Source of the DNA: Prosapia bicincta
Lineage: Eukaryota > Arthropoda > Insecta > Hemiptera > Cercopidae
Direction: 5' to 3'
Assembly (NCBI GenBank): GCA_036971475.1
Contig: JBAIZL010000005.1
Span: 166,212,886 to 166,276,885, forward strand
DNA length: 64,000 bases
Made by a program: the position numbers and the translations under genes. The notes below the pieces were generated by a model that had not been told where the DNA came from, did not search any database, and saw nothing but the letters and a program-made list of their open reading frames with translations. Every line of letters begins with the position of its first letter. Position 1 is the first letter of the stretch. Shown piece after piece: positions 45,591 to 56,776 of this stretch.

Positions 45591-46174
45591 TAGGGCGGCT
45601 CCAGGACAGCTTTTCGAGAGGGGCACAATGACAGGAAAATATTGGGTGGTTTGGGGCAGAAAACTTTCAAAAATAAAAGCCTGGAAACGATATTTTAAGC
45701 TATTATTGTACTTAAAAATTACAGGAAATTTGTTTTTTTCCATCAAAACATCCATTTTACCTGAATTTTCATACATACCAAAATTATTATTTTATATATA
45801 ATACAAAATATTGTTTAACTTTCATCGTTTTATCAATCGGCTTGGTCTAACCAGGACGAGGCAGATTCGTAGTACTCAGACTGTTAGTATTGCGAGTCGG
45901 TACAGAACTAGTGAGTGACTTGTAACATGCCAGTGTTGTTTATGCTGGGTAGAACTACCAATGTCATCAGATGAATTTCTACACCTAAAATTCTATAAAT
46001 GTAAAAACATTATACATTGCTATAAAATAAAAGAAAAATGAAAAATATATGTTTATAAGTAAACTGGGATAAATTTAAATGTGTTCCGAATATGAAAAAT
46101 AGATTTTAAAAAATAGTACCTAAATTCTTGAAGGGGGGAATCGCCCCTACTGTCCCTTCCCTGGAGTCACCCTT
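45591..46174 (-). mobile_element. MITE copy 2 (inverted relative to copy 1)
   Basis: Ends AGGGCGGCTCCAGGAC and CTGGAGTCACCCT are inverted repeats of about 14 bp. Read on the minus strand it follows 33912-34472 from end to end. An open frame on the minus strand (45576-45776) is chance. Confidence 0.65.
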
Positions 46175-47339
46175 GATCCAAAGTTCAAATACAGTTTGTC
46201 ATAAAGAAATTCAAAAGCAATTCTAAGGACTTACAGAGAAGGCTAGGCAATACAAGAACGCTACAAAAAAGGAAATATCTTACCAAGCCACTATTAATAC
46301 TTTTTGTAATTGTTCCCTTCTTAATATGGTAAACAATGGTATACAAACTATATATTTTACAAAAGACAAATTTCAAATTATATATTACATACTTACTCCC
46401 GTAAACAACTGACAATAATATGTTTGGTAGTATTCTTAATTAACAAACTAAAATATAATTAATTTATATTAAAAAGCCTCCAATTCATCAATACCTATGT
46501 TGAATAGAAATTGTAATTAGGTTGCATATTTACATCAGTATACCATTCAGTACTTGATACCATAAAATATTTTTGTAAATACATTAATATCTAGCTTAAT
46601 GTTTCTCTGTTTAGTGCTGATTTATGATCAGTACATCTCTATGATAAATGGTGATTTATGTTGATGAGTTTAGAAGTTGGGGAAAACTGGAGAACAAATG
46701 GGCTTATCGATATCTAGGCAACAGGATATCATAGTCACAAATATGCTACCCATCCCAATTACTGTCCCATATAAATTAACATCCTGTCTATGATTTGTAT
46801 TATGACAATTATAAAGACTACATACTATATTATGTTTATGTTAATCTCATCATCTGTAACAAAGTTAACAAGTCATTCAGTCACAGTCTTGTTGAATGAG
46901 AAATTATAAAAATATCAAGTATCTATTTCGTTTCAAATTTACTAACTGTCAGTTTCAAAGAGTTCCAACGTTGAAACTAAAGAATATTCAGTTCAGATGT
47001 GAAATTACAAGTTCAAAATCTACCAGAAGCAGGAGAGTTCAAGTTGGCATAAGTAGTTCATTAAAGGTGACCCATTTATTATCAGACCACATTTTTAAAA
47101 AATCGAGAAAATCAAGGTATTTGCGAGGACATCAATCAATTTTAAATATTTAATAATAAATATTTATATCCAAGTAGAAAATAAAAACAATGTAGAAACA
47201 TATTACATTAAATATCGTATTCTTGTTGCTGTTCATGATGAGCTGGTTGTAAATTACTTATTACACTTTGTCTATTACTTGCGACCAGACTTTTTGTTAA
47301 CTAAAAGTTGTTAAATTGTTAACTTAAACTTGGAGGAAA
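46175..47339. other. AT-rich intergenic stretch
   Basis: Nothing recognisable. Confidence 0.5.
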
Positions 47340-48190
47340 CGTTTTCGTCTTACGACTTCTTCAGCTTCGTATTTTTGCCGCTAGGAATGCTGCAGTTGTG
47401 CTTCCTCGGAACCATTTTTTTTAAAGTTAGAAGTGATGTGATCAAAGAGTATGTGTAATCTGTGCCATGTTTGTTCATTTAAGATGTCATTTTTATGTGT
47501 GTTACTATGTCTATATATTTCATACGGTTCTAGTGTGTTTAATTTATGGCCTTTGTTGCAAGTGTGAAGGATGCTCATGTTATTTTCCATACTTTTGCAA
47601 GGGTGTTTAGTGTCCATGAGGTGATTTGGTTTTGTGAATTCAATAGTAGTGTGCAGTGCGCTTTTGTGTTCTTTATATTTTTGGGCGAAAGATCTGCCTG
47701 TTTGTCCAATATAGAACTTATTGCAGTTATTGCATTTTACTTTGTATACTCCTGGGTTATTGTATGTGTTGGTATTGTTATTAATGCTGTGTCTGGTAGC
47801 TGTTTGGCTTTTATTTGTTGTTTTGTAAGCTACATTGTATCCTGCTTTATTTAATTGGTGTGCTATTTTATTTGTCAGTTTGTTTATGTATGTGAGGGTG
47901 ATGAATTTGTTTGTGTTTGTGTTGTTGGCACTGTTCTTGTTGAGTATGTTTCTGTTTAATTTGTCTATTAAATAATTGTCATATCCATTTTTGTGAGATA
48001 AATATTTGATTCTGTTTAGTTCCTCTTTTTAGCTAGTTGTAAACATAGGTGTTTATTTAGTCTGTGTAGTAAATGCTTAAATGCTGCGTGTTTATGTTGT
48101 ATTGGATGGTTTCATGAATTTTGTATCAGTGTGTCTCTAATAGTTGGCTTGCAGTATATGAGTATGTTGAATTCACTATGATGACATAAT
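47340..48190 (-). mobile_element. Penelope-like element fragment (family C), RT end and endonuclease
   Basis: On the minus strand: the RT thumb remnant (NHPIQHKHAAFKHLLHRLNK, 48190-48036, broken by stops), then an open EN frame, then an end with a hammerhead-like motif. That motif reads CTGAAGA, an extra A, GTC-GTAA-GAC, GAAA at about 47345-47372; its stem I is weak. Confidence 0.75.
47381..48033 (-). CDS. PLE linker and GIY-YIG endonuclease, open frame without ATG
   Basis: About 217 codons open with no ATG until 47617, so a start-based ORF search reports only its tail. The linker (NRIKYLSHKNGYDNYLIDKL ... TLTYINKLTNKIAHQLNKAG) is followed by a Cys motif just before the endonuclease (VYKVKCNNCNKFYIGQTGRS). 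The GIY-YIG helix reads FAQKYKEHKSAL. Then come HLMDTKHPC, the EN tail LNTLEPYEIYRHSNTHKNDILN, and a stop at 47381. All main EN features appear to be present. In a full element this would be fused to the RT. Confidence 0.8.
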
Positions 48191-48276
48191 CCTTTAATCT
48201 CAAACAGCGCTGTTTAATTTAGCCAAATTAATACATCTCCAGTACTAAATGGAGAATTGCTATATATAATATTTTT

Positions 48277-48990
48277 CCACGTGAAGATGGAATCAACAAA
48301 TATAATATTTTTTGTTCTATTATTGAAAATCTACCTTCTAAACATTAATTCTTAAAACTTGAGAACAAGCATATAAGTTATATAGTTATGTATTTTTAAG
48401 GCAGTTAAGGAACTCATTTATAGGTGCCAACAGGTATCTTACTGCATTTTTTATCATTATTAAAAAAATGTTATCTTACTGAAATATTCCAACAACAAAA
48501 ATTACAGTAATAGGTAATTAAAATGTCTATTAGAAGGTAAATAAATAACAACAATAATGATAAAATGGAAAAGGAAGGTTAAAAAAACAATCAACAATAA
48601 GTTATATAAGAGAAACAAAACTAATTAATCAATAATAATCCTTGATTATTACCAATTAAAATATACTAATTAATGTAATTATTGAAACAAAATTTACCAA
48701 GTTGAAACTTACTGATTGAAATGGTCATCCCTCAATTTCAGCATATTAAAAAACAAACACAATCATGTTTTTAAAATAAATCATAAATAGTGTGTGATAA
48801 ATTCCACCCCCACTTTGATCACTAGTGTTAATTTTATTTTAAACATTTGTTGATTCCATCTTCGCGTGAGCTACTAGTAATCACTTATACTTTTAAAAAA
48901 TGTTTTAAATTGCCTATAGTAGCACTTACTTTGCTTGTTGAGGACAGCCGTTTCGAGAGATGTGTCCCTTTGTCAACTTGGACCGAAACT
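48277..48990. repeat. Pair of inverted PLE family A ends about 550 bp apart
   Basis: 48277-48300 ends GTGAAGATGGAATCAACAAA. 48843-48990 carries the inverse: TTGTTGATTCCATCTTCGCG, then CACTTATACTTTTAAAAAATG, then the GGACAGCCGTTTCG ... TTTGTCAACTTGG block. The DNA between them is AT-rich with nothing recognisable. Confidence 0.65.
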
Positions 48991-49720
48991 CCAGCTTAAT
49001 TTTAAACTTTAAATTTAAACACAGCTTTGGGTGATATCTATTTGCTACGACCTTTTAGATTTTCGTCGACATGAAGTAGTCTCCATATTGCAATGTTGCT
49101 TAACATAAATTACAAAGTCAACTTTTACGTTTCTAGTAATAATTATAAATTTTTTTAAAATTAATATTTTGTAATGTTACATTAGTTTTGATTAACATGG
49201 TCTGAATGTACGGCAATATCTCTCTATCTAATCTATTACACTTAAATCTATGGTTCAGTGTACGTCAGGATTTCTAGAAATATTTTCAAAATGATACAAG
49301 TAGTGTGTTAAAAAGTATTCAAGTTTGGTAATTAAAATTCAATAATGTGTGAATACTCTTTCAATAAAAATACTCTTCTGGTCTTCCTTTCATGAAATCA
49401 ATCACAGCTGATTATTGTTAATTAATATTGAAAATGCAAAATCTCAACTGACATTTCTACAGCTGATTTGAACTGAGCGTATCAGCGTATAGTTACGTGA
49501 ACAAAATTTAGGTTATAATATTCTTAGTCAACAAAGATGATAATTTCTTAAATTTGTGAACAGTTTCATAGATAAAGAAGTTATATTATTATCATGTTTA
49601 CTCTTTATCTACTATTGGCGTATGACTATAGTGTTAAGGCAGAGTTTTATACTTACATTTTGATGAATAAAGCAATTAACCAAGACTTTCATTTTTTTTT
49701 CAATGGAAAATAATTAAATA
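48991..49720. promoter_or_regulatory. Presumed upstream region of Vps54
   Basis: About 730 bp of AT-rich DNA before the first coding exon. No clear core promoter element was identified; listed only because it must hold the start of the gene unless a non-coding exon lies further upstream. Confidence 0.25.
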
Positions 49721-49839
49721 ATGTTTATTATGGCTAATATTGGTTTGAGCACTAACAGATCTTCTGAGTTAAAGCAAGCATGGGCTTCTTGCTCGTATTG
49801 TGGGGATTCAGATTTTAAACATCTGTCAGATTTTATTAG
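49721..49839 (+). CDS. Vps54: Vps54 exon 1 (N-terminal zinc-finger start)
   Basis: ATG at 49721, with a second in-frame ATG at 49730 whose context is as good. Donor GTAAGT after 49839, phase 2. 39 codons ending ASCSYCGDSDFKHLSDFI plus two bases; the first Cys pair of a C2H2 finger is here (C24 and C27). Its His pair is in exon 2, so the finger is split by a 5.2-kb intron. The gene assignment comes from exons 2-3; this exon is tied to them by phase and by completing the finger. Confidence 0.75.
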
Positions 49840-50942
49840 GTAAGTATATCCTCCAGAAGGTTTATTCAACACCACAGTGTAAAATGTTTAATTTATAGAA
49901 AAATTTGCTTAATAACTTTGGTCAAAGTGATTTAAATAGTTGGTAGTGTATTTATTAAAAATCATAACATACTTTAGTAAATAATTTCTAACCATTGAAC
50001 TTTACTGCTACACCAGACAATTTACTTTAAGAATTAAATCAAAATCTTAAACACTATTGGCATATTACTTTCATATCAATTTTGTTTAAAATAAGTGTAA
50101 AACACTAAACAAACAAGGAGATTCTATACCTGTTATAATCTAGATAATTTCAAACATCTTCCAGACTTATTGTTTAGTCCTTTTTACAAGCAATCTTGAT
50201 CTTTTTATGTTTAATATTATAATATTTATAGACCTCAAATGTCTGCAATAATGGCATTATTCCACACACTTGGTGACCATGCAATCTTTTGCCCTAGAAT
50301 GCGTTTAGCATTTCTATATCATATCATGACAAACCAAATGCAGGTTCACTTAATTTTTTGTCGCTTTCATATGTGTTACTCAAAAAACACATATTTAAAA
50401 AGTCAGAAAATAGTGTTTAGATGTCAAACAGATTTTCAACATAACCTATATCCACTAAGATACAATTATATAAATTCGAAGTACCATAATAAAAATTATC
50501 ACTATATTTTACTACATACTATACAGCTGTATTAAATCCAGCTACATACATATCACTACAAGGTATCCAGTTGGGGTAGATTTTGTTACAAAAAAGTATT
50601 AACTTCACTAAAGATTACATTTAAATCAGCTTTGCCAAACATAATGAAACTTTAACATGAAATGAACTTGTATGGCTTTCTTGTACCTATCCTGGTTTGA
50701 TACATTTTTTCCAATTTATCTTATAAGGCTGTTCAGAAAGTAAAAATTTTAAATATGTTCAGTTTTGTAACTCTGCTAACAATTATAATGGTAAAGGTAA
50801 GGTAATGGTATGGTAATGAGTTTAAAGTGAAATTTATCTGTAATAATAACAAAAGTTTTAGAATTTAAAATGAAAAACTTGATTCTGTATAATTTCCTCA
50901 CTGCTATATCGAGAGTAATATTTATAAACTCAATTTATAACT

Positions 50943-51475
50943 TGCAGTGTTTGTATTATACATCTTGAGGTGTTTTAACGACTGCCTTAGGTTTTACATA
51001 GGTCAAACAGGGAGAAACTTTACCACACGATACAAAGAACACATAAAAGACAAAAAACACAAACTCAAATCAAACTTCACCATACACATACAATTATACG
51101 CAATAGAAACATACACCAATATAGAAAGTAATCTAAAAATCCTTCATTACATCAATAAAAGCGACAAACTAAACATAACAGAAAATTACGAAGTATACAA
51201 ACACCACGAAAATCATCCACAATACATTCTAGATGACAAAACATACTTACAATCAAATACTATATTTGAACACATAATTAACAACTACTCTATGAACAAT
51301 AATACACCACAGAAAACCAATACACCACAGACACACCTATATAGCACACTTAGTAACAGTCTTGTCCGTGTCTCCCAGCATTGAACAATGGACTGATTTA
51401 GAGGGAAACATGTCTGCTGAAAAATGTTAGTAAGTACCGTAATATTTTTTTTTGCCAAGTGATACCAAAATTAGT
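50943..51475 (+). mobile_element. Penelope-like element fragment (family D) in Vps54 intron 1
   Basis: Starts with a family D terminal piece (CTTGCAGTGTTTGTATTATACATC), then an EN ORF, then the D end (GTCTGCTGAAAAATGTTAGTAAGTACCG ... TTTTGCCAAG). 5' truncated, RT lost. Confidence 0.7.
50947..51384 (+). pseudogene. PLE GIY-YIG endonuclease (family D)
   Basis: 145 codons; only the part from about residue 14 is element-derived EN. The GIY-YIG core is FYIGQTGRNFTTRYKEHIKD with the catalytic Arg-Tyr-x-Glu-His present. The EN tail reads NLKILHYINKSDKLNITENY, then EVYKHHENHPQYILDDKTYL. The His-Cys motifs before the core are missing. Same family as 25550-25915 and better preserved. Confidence 0.78.
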
Positions 51476-52970
51476 CAATTTATAAAATGACATTGAAACA
51501 TAAATACATTTATCATTAGCAAAGATAAGTTTTATTTGATTTTTAGAACCAAACCTTTAACCGGATATTTTATACCTATATTTTAATGTAACTGTATGGT
51601 AATGTTGTACAATAAGTGCTGTGCCTATTGAAAAACTTCTAGTGTATAAATAATTGTTTGTAACTAAATTGAATTTGCAAATTTTATTTACCGACTGGTT
51701 CAGTGTTTCCTTTAGTAAATCTATTTTTTATAACCAAACCTATCCTTATTGTGAACTTTGTAAATATATTGTAAAACACAATATTTTATTGTAGATTAAA
51801 ATAGAGCTTTGTTTTATACTAAGCATTTTTATATGCTTTTTTGTTTTTGTACCTTTATGTTACATTTCATTTTTTTTGAATTTCAACCATTATTTATGTT
51901 TTACAATACTAAAAATAACTTTTTTCCTTGTTTAGAATGTATTTTAGCAACATATGTGAAATTTTAAAAAGGATTGAGGTGTACTTAAAATTGGTTAAGT
52001 ATTTCTCACAATAAATTCACAGACAATAATCAAGCGTGCCTTAATATATTCTTTCCTATTCTACCTAATCAACTTCTTATATAATGATAATGATACAGGT
52101 ATGTGAGTGTGAATTGATCTTATAAGGAATTGTTGTAAGGATGTGGATAGTAAAAGTGTAGGTAGCAGTTTCCAAAACTTGCAGTTAAAGAAAAGAAACT
52201 ATGTTTGACAAGAACTAAGAAGGAGGTAATTAGTGAATGAATGCAAAAAACAAGAATATTTACACAAAATATAGTCATAAAGTCATTTGTTTTCATTAAA
52301 GGGAATAAGATTTTATTTAATATATTTGTTTTCAAATCATTATAAATTAGAGCTGTTAACAAACAGTAAAGTTGTAACTAATTCAAAATTAGTTTAACCC
52401 ATTCACTGAACAAAAAATTAATTTGATTTATTAGACATTTAATTATATCATTCAGACGTATGTATGTTTTAAAAACAAAAAACCTCAAGAGAAACAAAAG
52501 GATACACAGTCTAATATCTGACTTGGTAATATCCAAAGTAAAAATGTGTTTTCTGCGTGCTATGTACTCATCCTTTTAATTTTATGTAATCTACGTCAAA
52601 TGTGTCCGCCACCATCCAATACGTAGAAGTGCTATGTCTGATTGACTTAGACAGACTATTACAGTGGATTTGATCCTTATATCTTCTACCATTGTGTATT
52701 CTCATCACTCTTGTTTGCTCAGTGAGTCACATTGCTCTGTTGCATACATTAATGTTTGTGCTTCATTCACATTTTACTATGTTTAATTGTGTTGAGCAAT
52801 AATTTCATCAGAAACTTGTTCCCTATCCTTCAAAGACGCTTTTTAATAAGTCTATAGAGAAAACTCAAAATTTTAACAAAATAAATAAATTTTTTTTAAA
52901 TAGGTAATTTAAAAATAGCATTATACCAGAGAATGTCTAGCAATTTGAAGGTCATCAACTACTAGAAATT
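51476..52970. other. Vps54 intron sequence, AT-rich
   Basis: No element or exon recognised. Confidence 0.5.
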
Positions 52971-52979
52971 TTGAAAATA

Positions 52980-53640
52980 CTGTATATTCAATGTATTCCT
53001 TCACTAACTAATGAAGATGGTCAACTGACTGTATAGGAGTTGGAAGAAAATATTGGGATATATACATCTACAGTTTGTGACATTTTATATTAAATTTTAA
53101 AATAAGCTGTGTTATTGTAAAATTTGTTTATTGATTTCTAACAAAAGATAAATGAAAAGGCTTTTCAAATCCAGAGGACAATCTGGATTTAATCGAAAAT
53201 GACCAGGAAATGTTAGGGAGAGTTATCACTGAGATGAATAATGGGTTTTACAAACCACAATTTTCACAAAGACTTACAAAGAGCAATTGAACAAAAAAGC
53301 AAGGAGAAGTCAAAGATATGCACAGGTTTTTTTTAACATTAGGGTATTGGTTTTTACAAATATGCTCCACATGGTCAGAAATGAATAAGGAGGCACTTAT
53401 AAGATGTAGTGTAAAGAAAACTGCCTGAGGTGTGAATGAATCATGATTAAGTTTTTCACAATAGAATTAAAAACATTAACAATTTTAGAATATCTGTAGC
53501 TACCAAAAATTTTGAAAAGTAAACTGTAATGGCAATATTTTTGAGATGCTCTCTTTAAAAGTGTAGACAAGACTGATAATTTCTTTGGTTTAATTTAATG
53601 AATATTTTCAAAGGTGATAATTTTATGTGGCATGGGATGT
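52980..53640 (+). pseudogene. Highly decayed mariner transposase
   Basis: Broken frames spell the mariner order: TNEDGQLTV...ELEENIGIYTSTVCDIL (helix-turn-helix region), then a poorly preserved middle, then FYKYAPHGQ and degraded RRKLPEV. Many stops; the catalytic Asp residues are not recognisable. Older than the mariner at 59.1 kb. Confidence 0.5.
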
Positions 53641-53700
53641 ATGAATTTAAATAACTGGTTTTAAAAATCACTAAGAGGAAATTTCTTATTATATTCTTGA

Positions 53701-53885
53701 ATTTTATAGTCCATTCCGTTCGGTGAATCTTAATTAATTACTTAAACAATAGTTTATGACTATCCAAACTTTAAATTTTTGTAAATTTGTTAAAAACATG
53801 TGTTAGGTTTCAAGTAAGTTTTAACAAATTTACAAAATTTAAAGTTCGGATAGTCATAAACTAATGTTTTAGTGATTCTTATTAG
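53701..53885. repeat. Palindrome of two PLE family B ends
   Basis: CACTTAAACAATAGTTTATG ... AAATTTGTTAAAA on the left and TTTTAACAAATTTACAAAAT ... CATAAACTAATGTTTTAGTG on the right. They are inverted around about 53805. The ribozyme and coding parts are missing. Confidence 0.68.
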
Positions 53886-54200
53886 AGTCACAAGCCACTA
53901 GTAGCTATTAGTTTAATATTATTTTTGCAATGTTTGTTAATTTTTTTCAATTCCTGCTAAAGTGTACAAATCTTGTACTTTTCTGAGCTAAATTGTGTTA
54001 ATATTACACATCCATAATATAAAATGTTTAATTTTTTATTGGTTTTGTCATTAGAACCACTCAATATTTATTTATTCCCAGATATTTTCTGTAAATTTTA
54101 AAATACAAACTGTGTTTCTATGAGATTAAAACATTCTTTTCATATAGTAACAAATGGTCATTATTGTTCACTAAAAATTATAAAGTTCATTGTTCTATTA

Positions 54201-55028
54201 CAGTGTTTTCCACCTGTGGGGCATGATCTCCTGAGGGTTGCAGAGCCTTCATAAAGGGGTAATCAGTTGCAGCTACTTTCAAAATAAAATTATTTTTCCA
54301 AAATAACTTATTTATTATTTAATCTTGTTGTGTAGATAAAGAAATGCTTAATTAATGGCAACATTCAATAATCATTAACGTGGTGGTTGCATCTTTTTCT
54401 TGTTGACCCAATTTTTCCATCGTGGTGATATGCAAAGAATTAGATCATTTTCTAAATGTAGGTGATTTTTTTGTTTACTTTTTATTTGTAAACTCATTTA
54501 TGTAAACTTCATTTCGGACAAGTGGAAAATGGAATCAATCATTTCAAAGCTTCTGTAGTTAATTGTGGATACTCAGTTTTTATGTTTAATCAAAAGGTAT
54601 TCAGAGTAACAGAGTTGAATTCCAGGTTTAACATTCTATCAGCAGATAATTCTAACAGATTCTTCTTAAGTTGGTTTCCAAATTGGGATTGTCTGTAGCA
54701 GCTTTTAAAAATGGATCTATGATATACCTTTTCCATGGTTTTCTGAAGGTTAATGTGCTGAGATATAATGACACAATTCCAAATTCTACAAGATAATTTT
54801 CATACCATGTGTATATTACTTGATTTTTATATCAGGACCCACTTCTCCAATATTAAAGTGAATTGAAGGAAATGAATCAAAGTTGTTTTTGTTTATAAAT
54901 AATTGCCACACTTTTAATTTTTTTCATGAACCCATTTTGCACAGATCATGCTTGTTATACAGGGTAGGGAGGCACAAAATTTTTTCTTGCTAAGGTGAGC
55001 AAGCCATGAAAAAGGTTGAAAAACACTG
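54201..55028 (-). mobile_element. hAT transposon copy, decayed
   Basis: 828 bp. Inverted ends are CAGTGTTTTCCACCTG on the left and GGTTGAAAAACACTG on the right. The flanking 8-mers TTCTATTA and TTGTATAT match at 5 of 8 positions. Minus-strand frames at about 54480-54700 encode the end of a hAT transposase: LLELSADRMLNLEFNSVTL, then TEYPQLTTEALK and LIPFSTC, as in ZBED5/SCAND3-like transposases. It ends 60 bp before Vps54 exon 2. Confidence 0.72.
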
Positions 55029-55088
55029 TTGTATATCTTTTCTCTCTGCTTAACTTCAGAAATTACTCTACTTTTATTTGTTTTTCAG

Positions 55089-55380
55089 TCATTTGCGTGA
55101 TAAGCATTGTGCTCGTGAAGGAGGCTCATTTGTTTGCCATTATGGTGACAATGGGGTCTGCAACTCACTTCCTGTAGAAGGTGTAAGTGATGCAGATTAT
55201 GAACGGCATGTGTATAAACACCATGCCTACCCTTTAGGAGAAAAACTTAATAACAGACAGAGAAAGATATCGGCAAACAATATGGCAAAAGTACAGCAAC
55301 AAACAGAAGAAATGTGGACTGCTTGTACAACTGCTCAAAACTTACCAGCAGTTCTGAACGATCCTAACATGGGGAAACAG
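55089..55380 (+). CDS. Vps54: Vps54 exon 2
   Basis: Acceptor TGTTTTTCAG, donor GTAAAT. Entry in phase 2 makes Ser40 with exon 1; exit is phase 0. Encodes H41 and H46 completing the first finger (HLRDKH), a second C-x7-C-x15-H-x3-H motif (C56, C64, H80, H84), then a charged linker and TAQNLPAVLNDPNMGKQ. PAxLNDP is conserved near the N-terminus of Vps54. Vps54 is the GARP subunit that tethers endosome-derived vesicles at the trans-Golgi. The N-terminal fingers fit my recollection of the insect orthologue (Drosophila scattered) but should be checked. Confidence 0.85.
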
Positions 55381-55726
55381 GTAAATTTTAAAATAAATAG
55401 TTCAGTAAAGAACAATCTTGTATAACATTCAGAATTATTCATTCTTTCATTAAAAGAAATATTAAATATCAGTGTTTAAGTGAATTATAAACTATGTATT
55501 TTAGCCTATATAACTTTTAATGGTAATATTTGACCAAATGTAACTAATAAGTATGTAAATGAAAAATAGGTAAAATGTAATTTTTCAGACAAATACCTTC
55601 TTAAACATATGAGTAATAATATACAATATCAAGAGCACAGTGGTACAATATACAGTTACAATAAAAATTTTGGGAACAACCCCAATGGCACAAAAATAAC
55701 TAATAATACAAGTTACCTAAGATTAA

Positions 55727-55771
55727 ACCCTTATGTACATTTCGATGACCATATCATCGTCATCAGAGAGT
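55727..55771 (-). ncRNA. Hammerhead ribozyme fold, core intact (family G)
   Basis: 45 nt on the minus strand: stem I ACTCT/AGGGT (one G-U), CTGATGA, extra C, stem II GATGA-TATGG-TCATC, GAA, stem III ATG-TA-CAT, cleavage-site A. All required core bases are present. Confidence 0.68.
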
Positions 55772-55884
55772 CTTAGTACTTAAATACAGTCTAGTAAACA
55801 ATAAGTTTCAAACTAGAATAACATCAGTCAGTTTTTAACCTAGTTTTTAACTTATTGTTTACTAAATATTATTTTTTTAATAAG

Positions 55885-55925
55885 ACCCTCTGATGATGAT
55901 GTCATCGAAATGTACTTAAGGTTTC
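55885..55925 (+). ncRNA. Degraded hammerhead-like motif (family G, opposite end)
   Basis: CTGATGA and CGAAA boxes are present, but stem II is shortened (GAT-GTC-ATC) and stems I and III contain mismatches. Confidence 0.5.
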
Positions 55926-56117
55926 TATCTCAGGTAACTTGTATTATTAGTTATTTTTGAATTTTTTTGTGGCATTGGGTTTGTTTCCAATAGTTTTATT
56001 GTAATATGAGTAATTAACTTTCAAAATAACATAAACTGAAATTGTCATTAAAACATACTATATTTGAGTTAACATTTATAAAATTGCTTGTTGTAATCAT
56101 CTTGAGTTCACTGATTA

Positions 56118-56240
56118 AAGTATAATTAAATAATACCTATCTAAGTGAATAGATAAGGGCTTACTTGCTGAAACTTTTTGAAACAATCGTCCCTTTTACG
56201 TTCACTTAGTTAAGTATTATTTAATTATAATTTATAGCAT
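56118..56240. repeat. Small inverted repeat, PLE-end-like
   Basis: TATAATTAAATAATACCTAT on the left and AAGTATTATTTAATTATA on the right are inverted, with TAAGTGAA/TTCACTTA inside. Possibly another PLE end pair; no ribozyme core seen. Confidence 0.5.
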
Positions 56241-56653
56241 GTTTTCTTTTTTAGTATAACTTAGTCTAACTCAAACTATACCTAGTATACTTTGTAGTTA
56301 TACTTTTAATATTGGTGCATAATAATATTCTGATATTAAAATATCGTGCTATGTTTTATTAAGAAAATTTGACTTAACAAAACCATACATAACTATATTG
56401 TACTTAAATTGTGGTAAAATAGCTATATTTTGCATAGGTATGATGTTAAATAGATATATTTTATGCCACAATAATAGTGACCAGTTAAAAATAGTAATCA
56501 GTTTTATCAAGAAACTTCTAGTTTATATGATCCTGTGTTTGGTCAAGAATTATCCATTTAGAAATTATAGTAGCCTTTTTGGAAAGCCTGTGCAGTTTAC
56601 ATACTACACTTAAAATCTAACAGTGTTTATTTTTATTTATGTTTGTTTTACAG

Positions 56654-56776
56654 AAAGATTTCTTCACAAAAACATGGGGGGATAACTTTGTAGAAGTAAC
56701 AGACATACCAGGACCTCATTATCTACCCAACATCACATGGAAACATTTCCAAGAATATCTAAATGAAACTGGAGAA
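56654..56776 (+). CDS. Vps54: Vps54 exon 3
   Basis: Acceptor GTTTTACAG, donor GTAAGT, phase 0 at both ends, 41 codons. Encodes KDFFTKTWGDNFVEVTDIPG, then PHYLPNITWKHFQEYLNETG and E. DFFTKTWG-x2-FV and YLP-x-I-x3-HF-x2-Y are the most recognisable signature of the Vps54 N-terminal region. Confidence 0.9.

Larger units (their letters stand above)
55700..55970. repeat. PLE-like inverted repeat with hammerheads (family G)
   Basis: AATACAAGTTACCTAAGATT ... on the left and TATCTCAGGTAACTTGTATT on the right are inverted. Each half carries a hammerhead-like fold (55727-55771 minus and 55885-55925 plus). It lies in Vps54 intron 2. Confidence 0.65.

Noticed and set aside
50239..50535. 98-codon plus-strand ORF in Vps54 intron 1
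   Set aside because: No recognisable content, AT-driven composition, and no need for an exon there by phase (exon 1 joins exon 2 directly).
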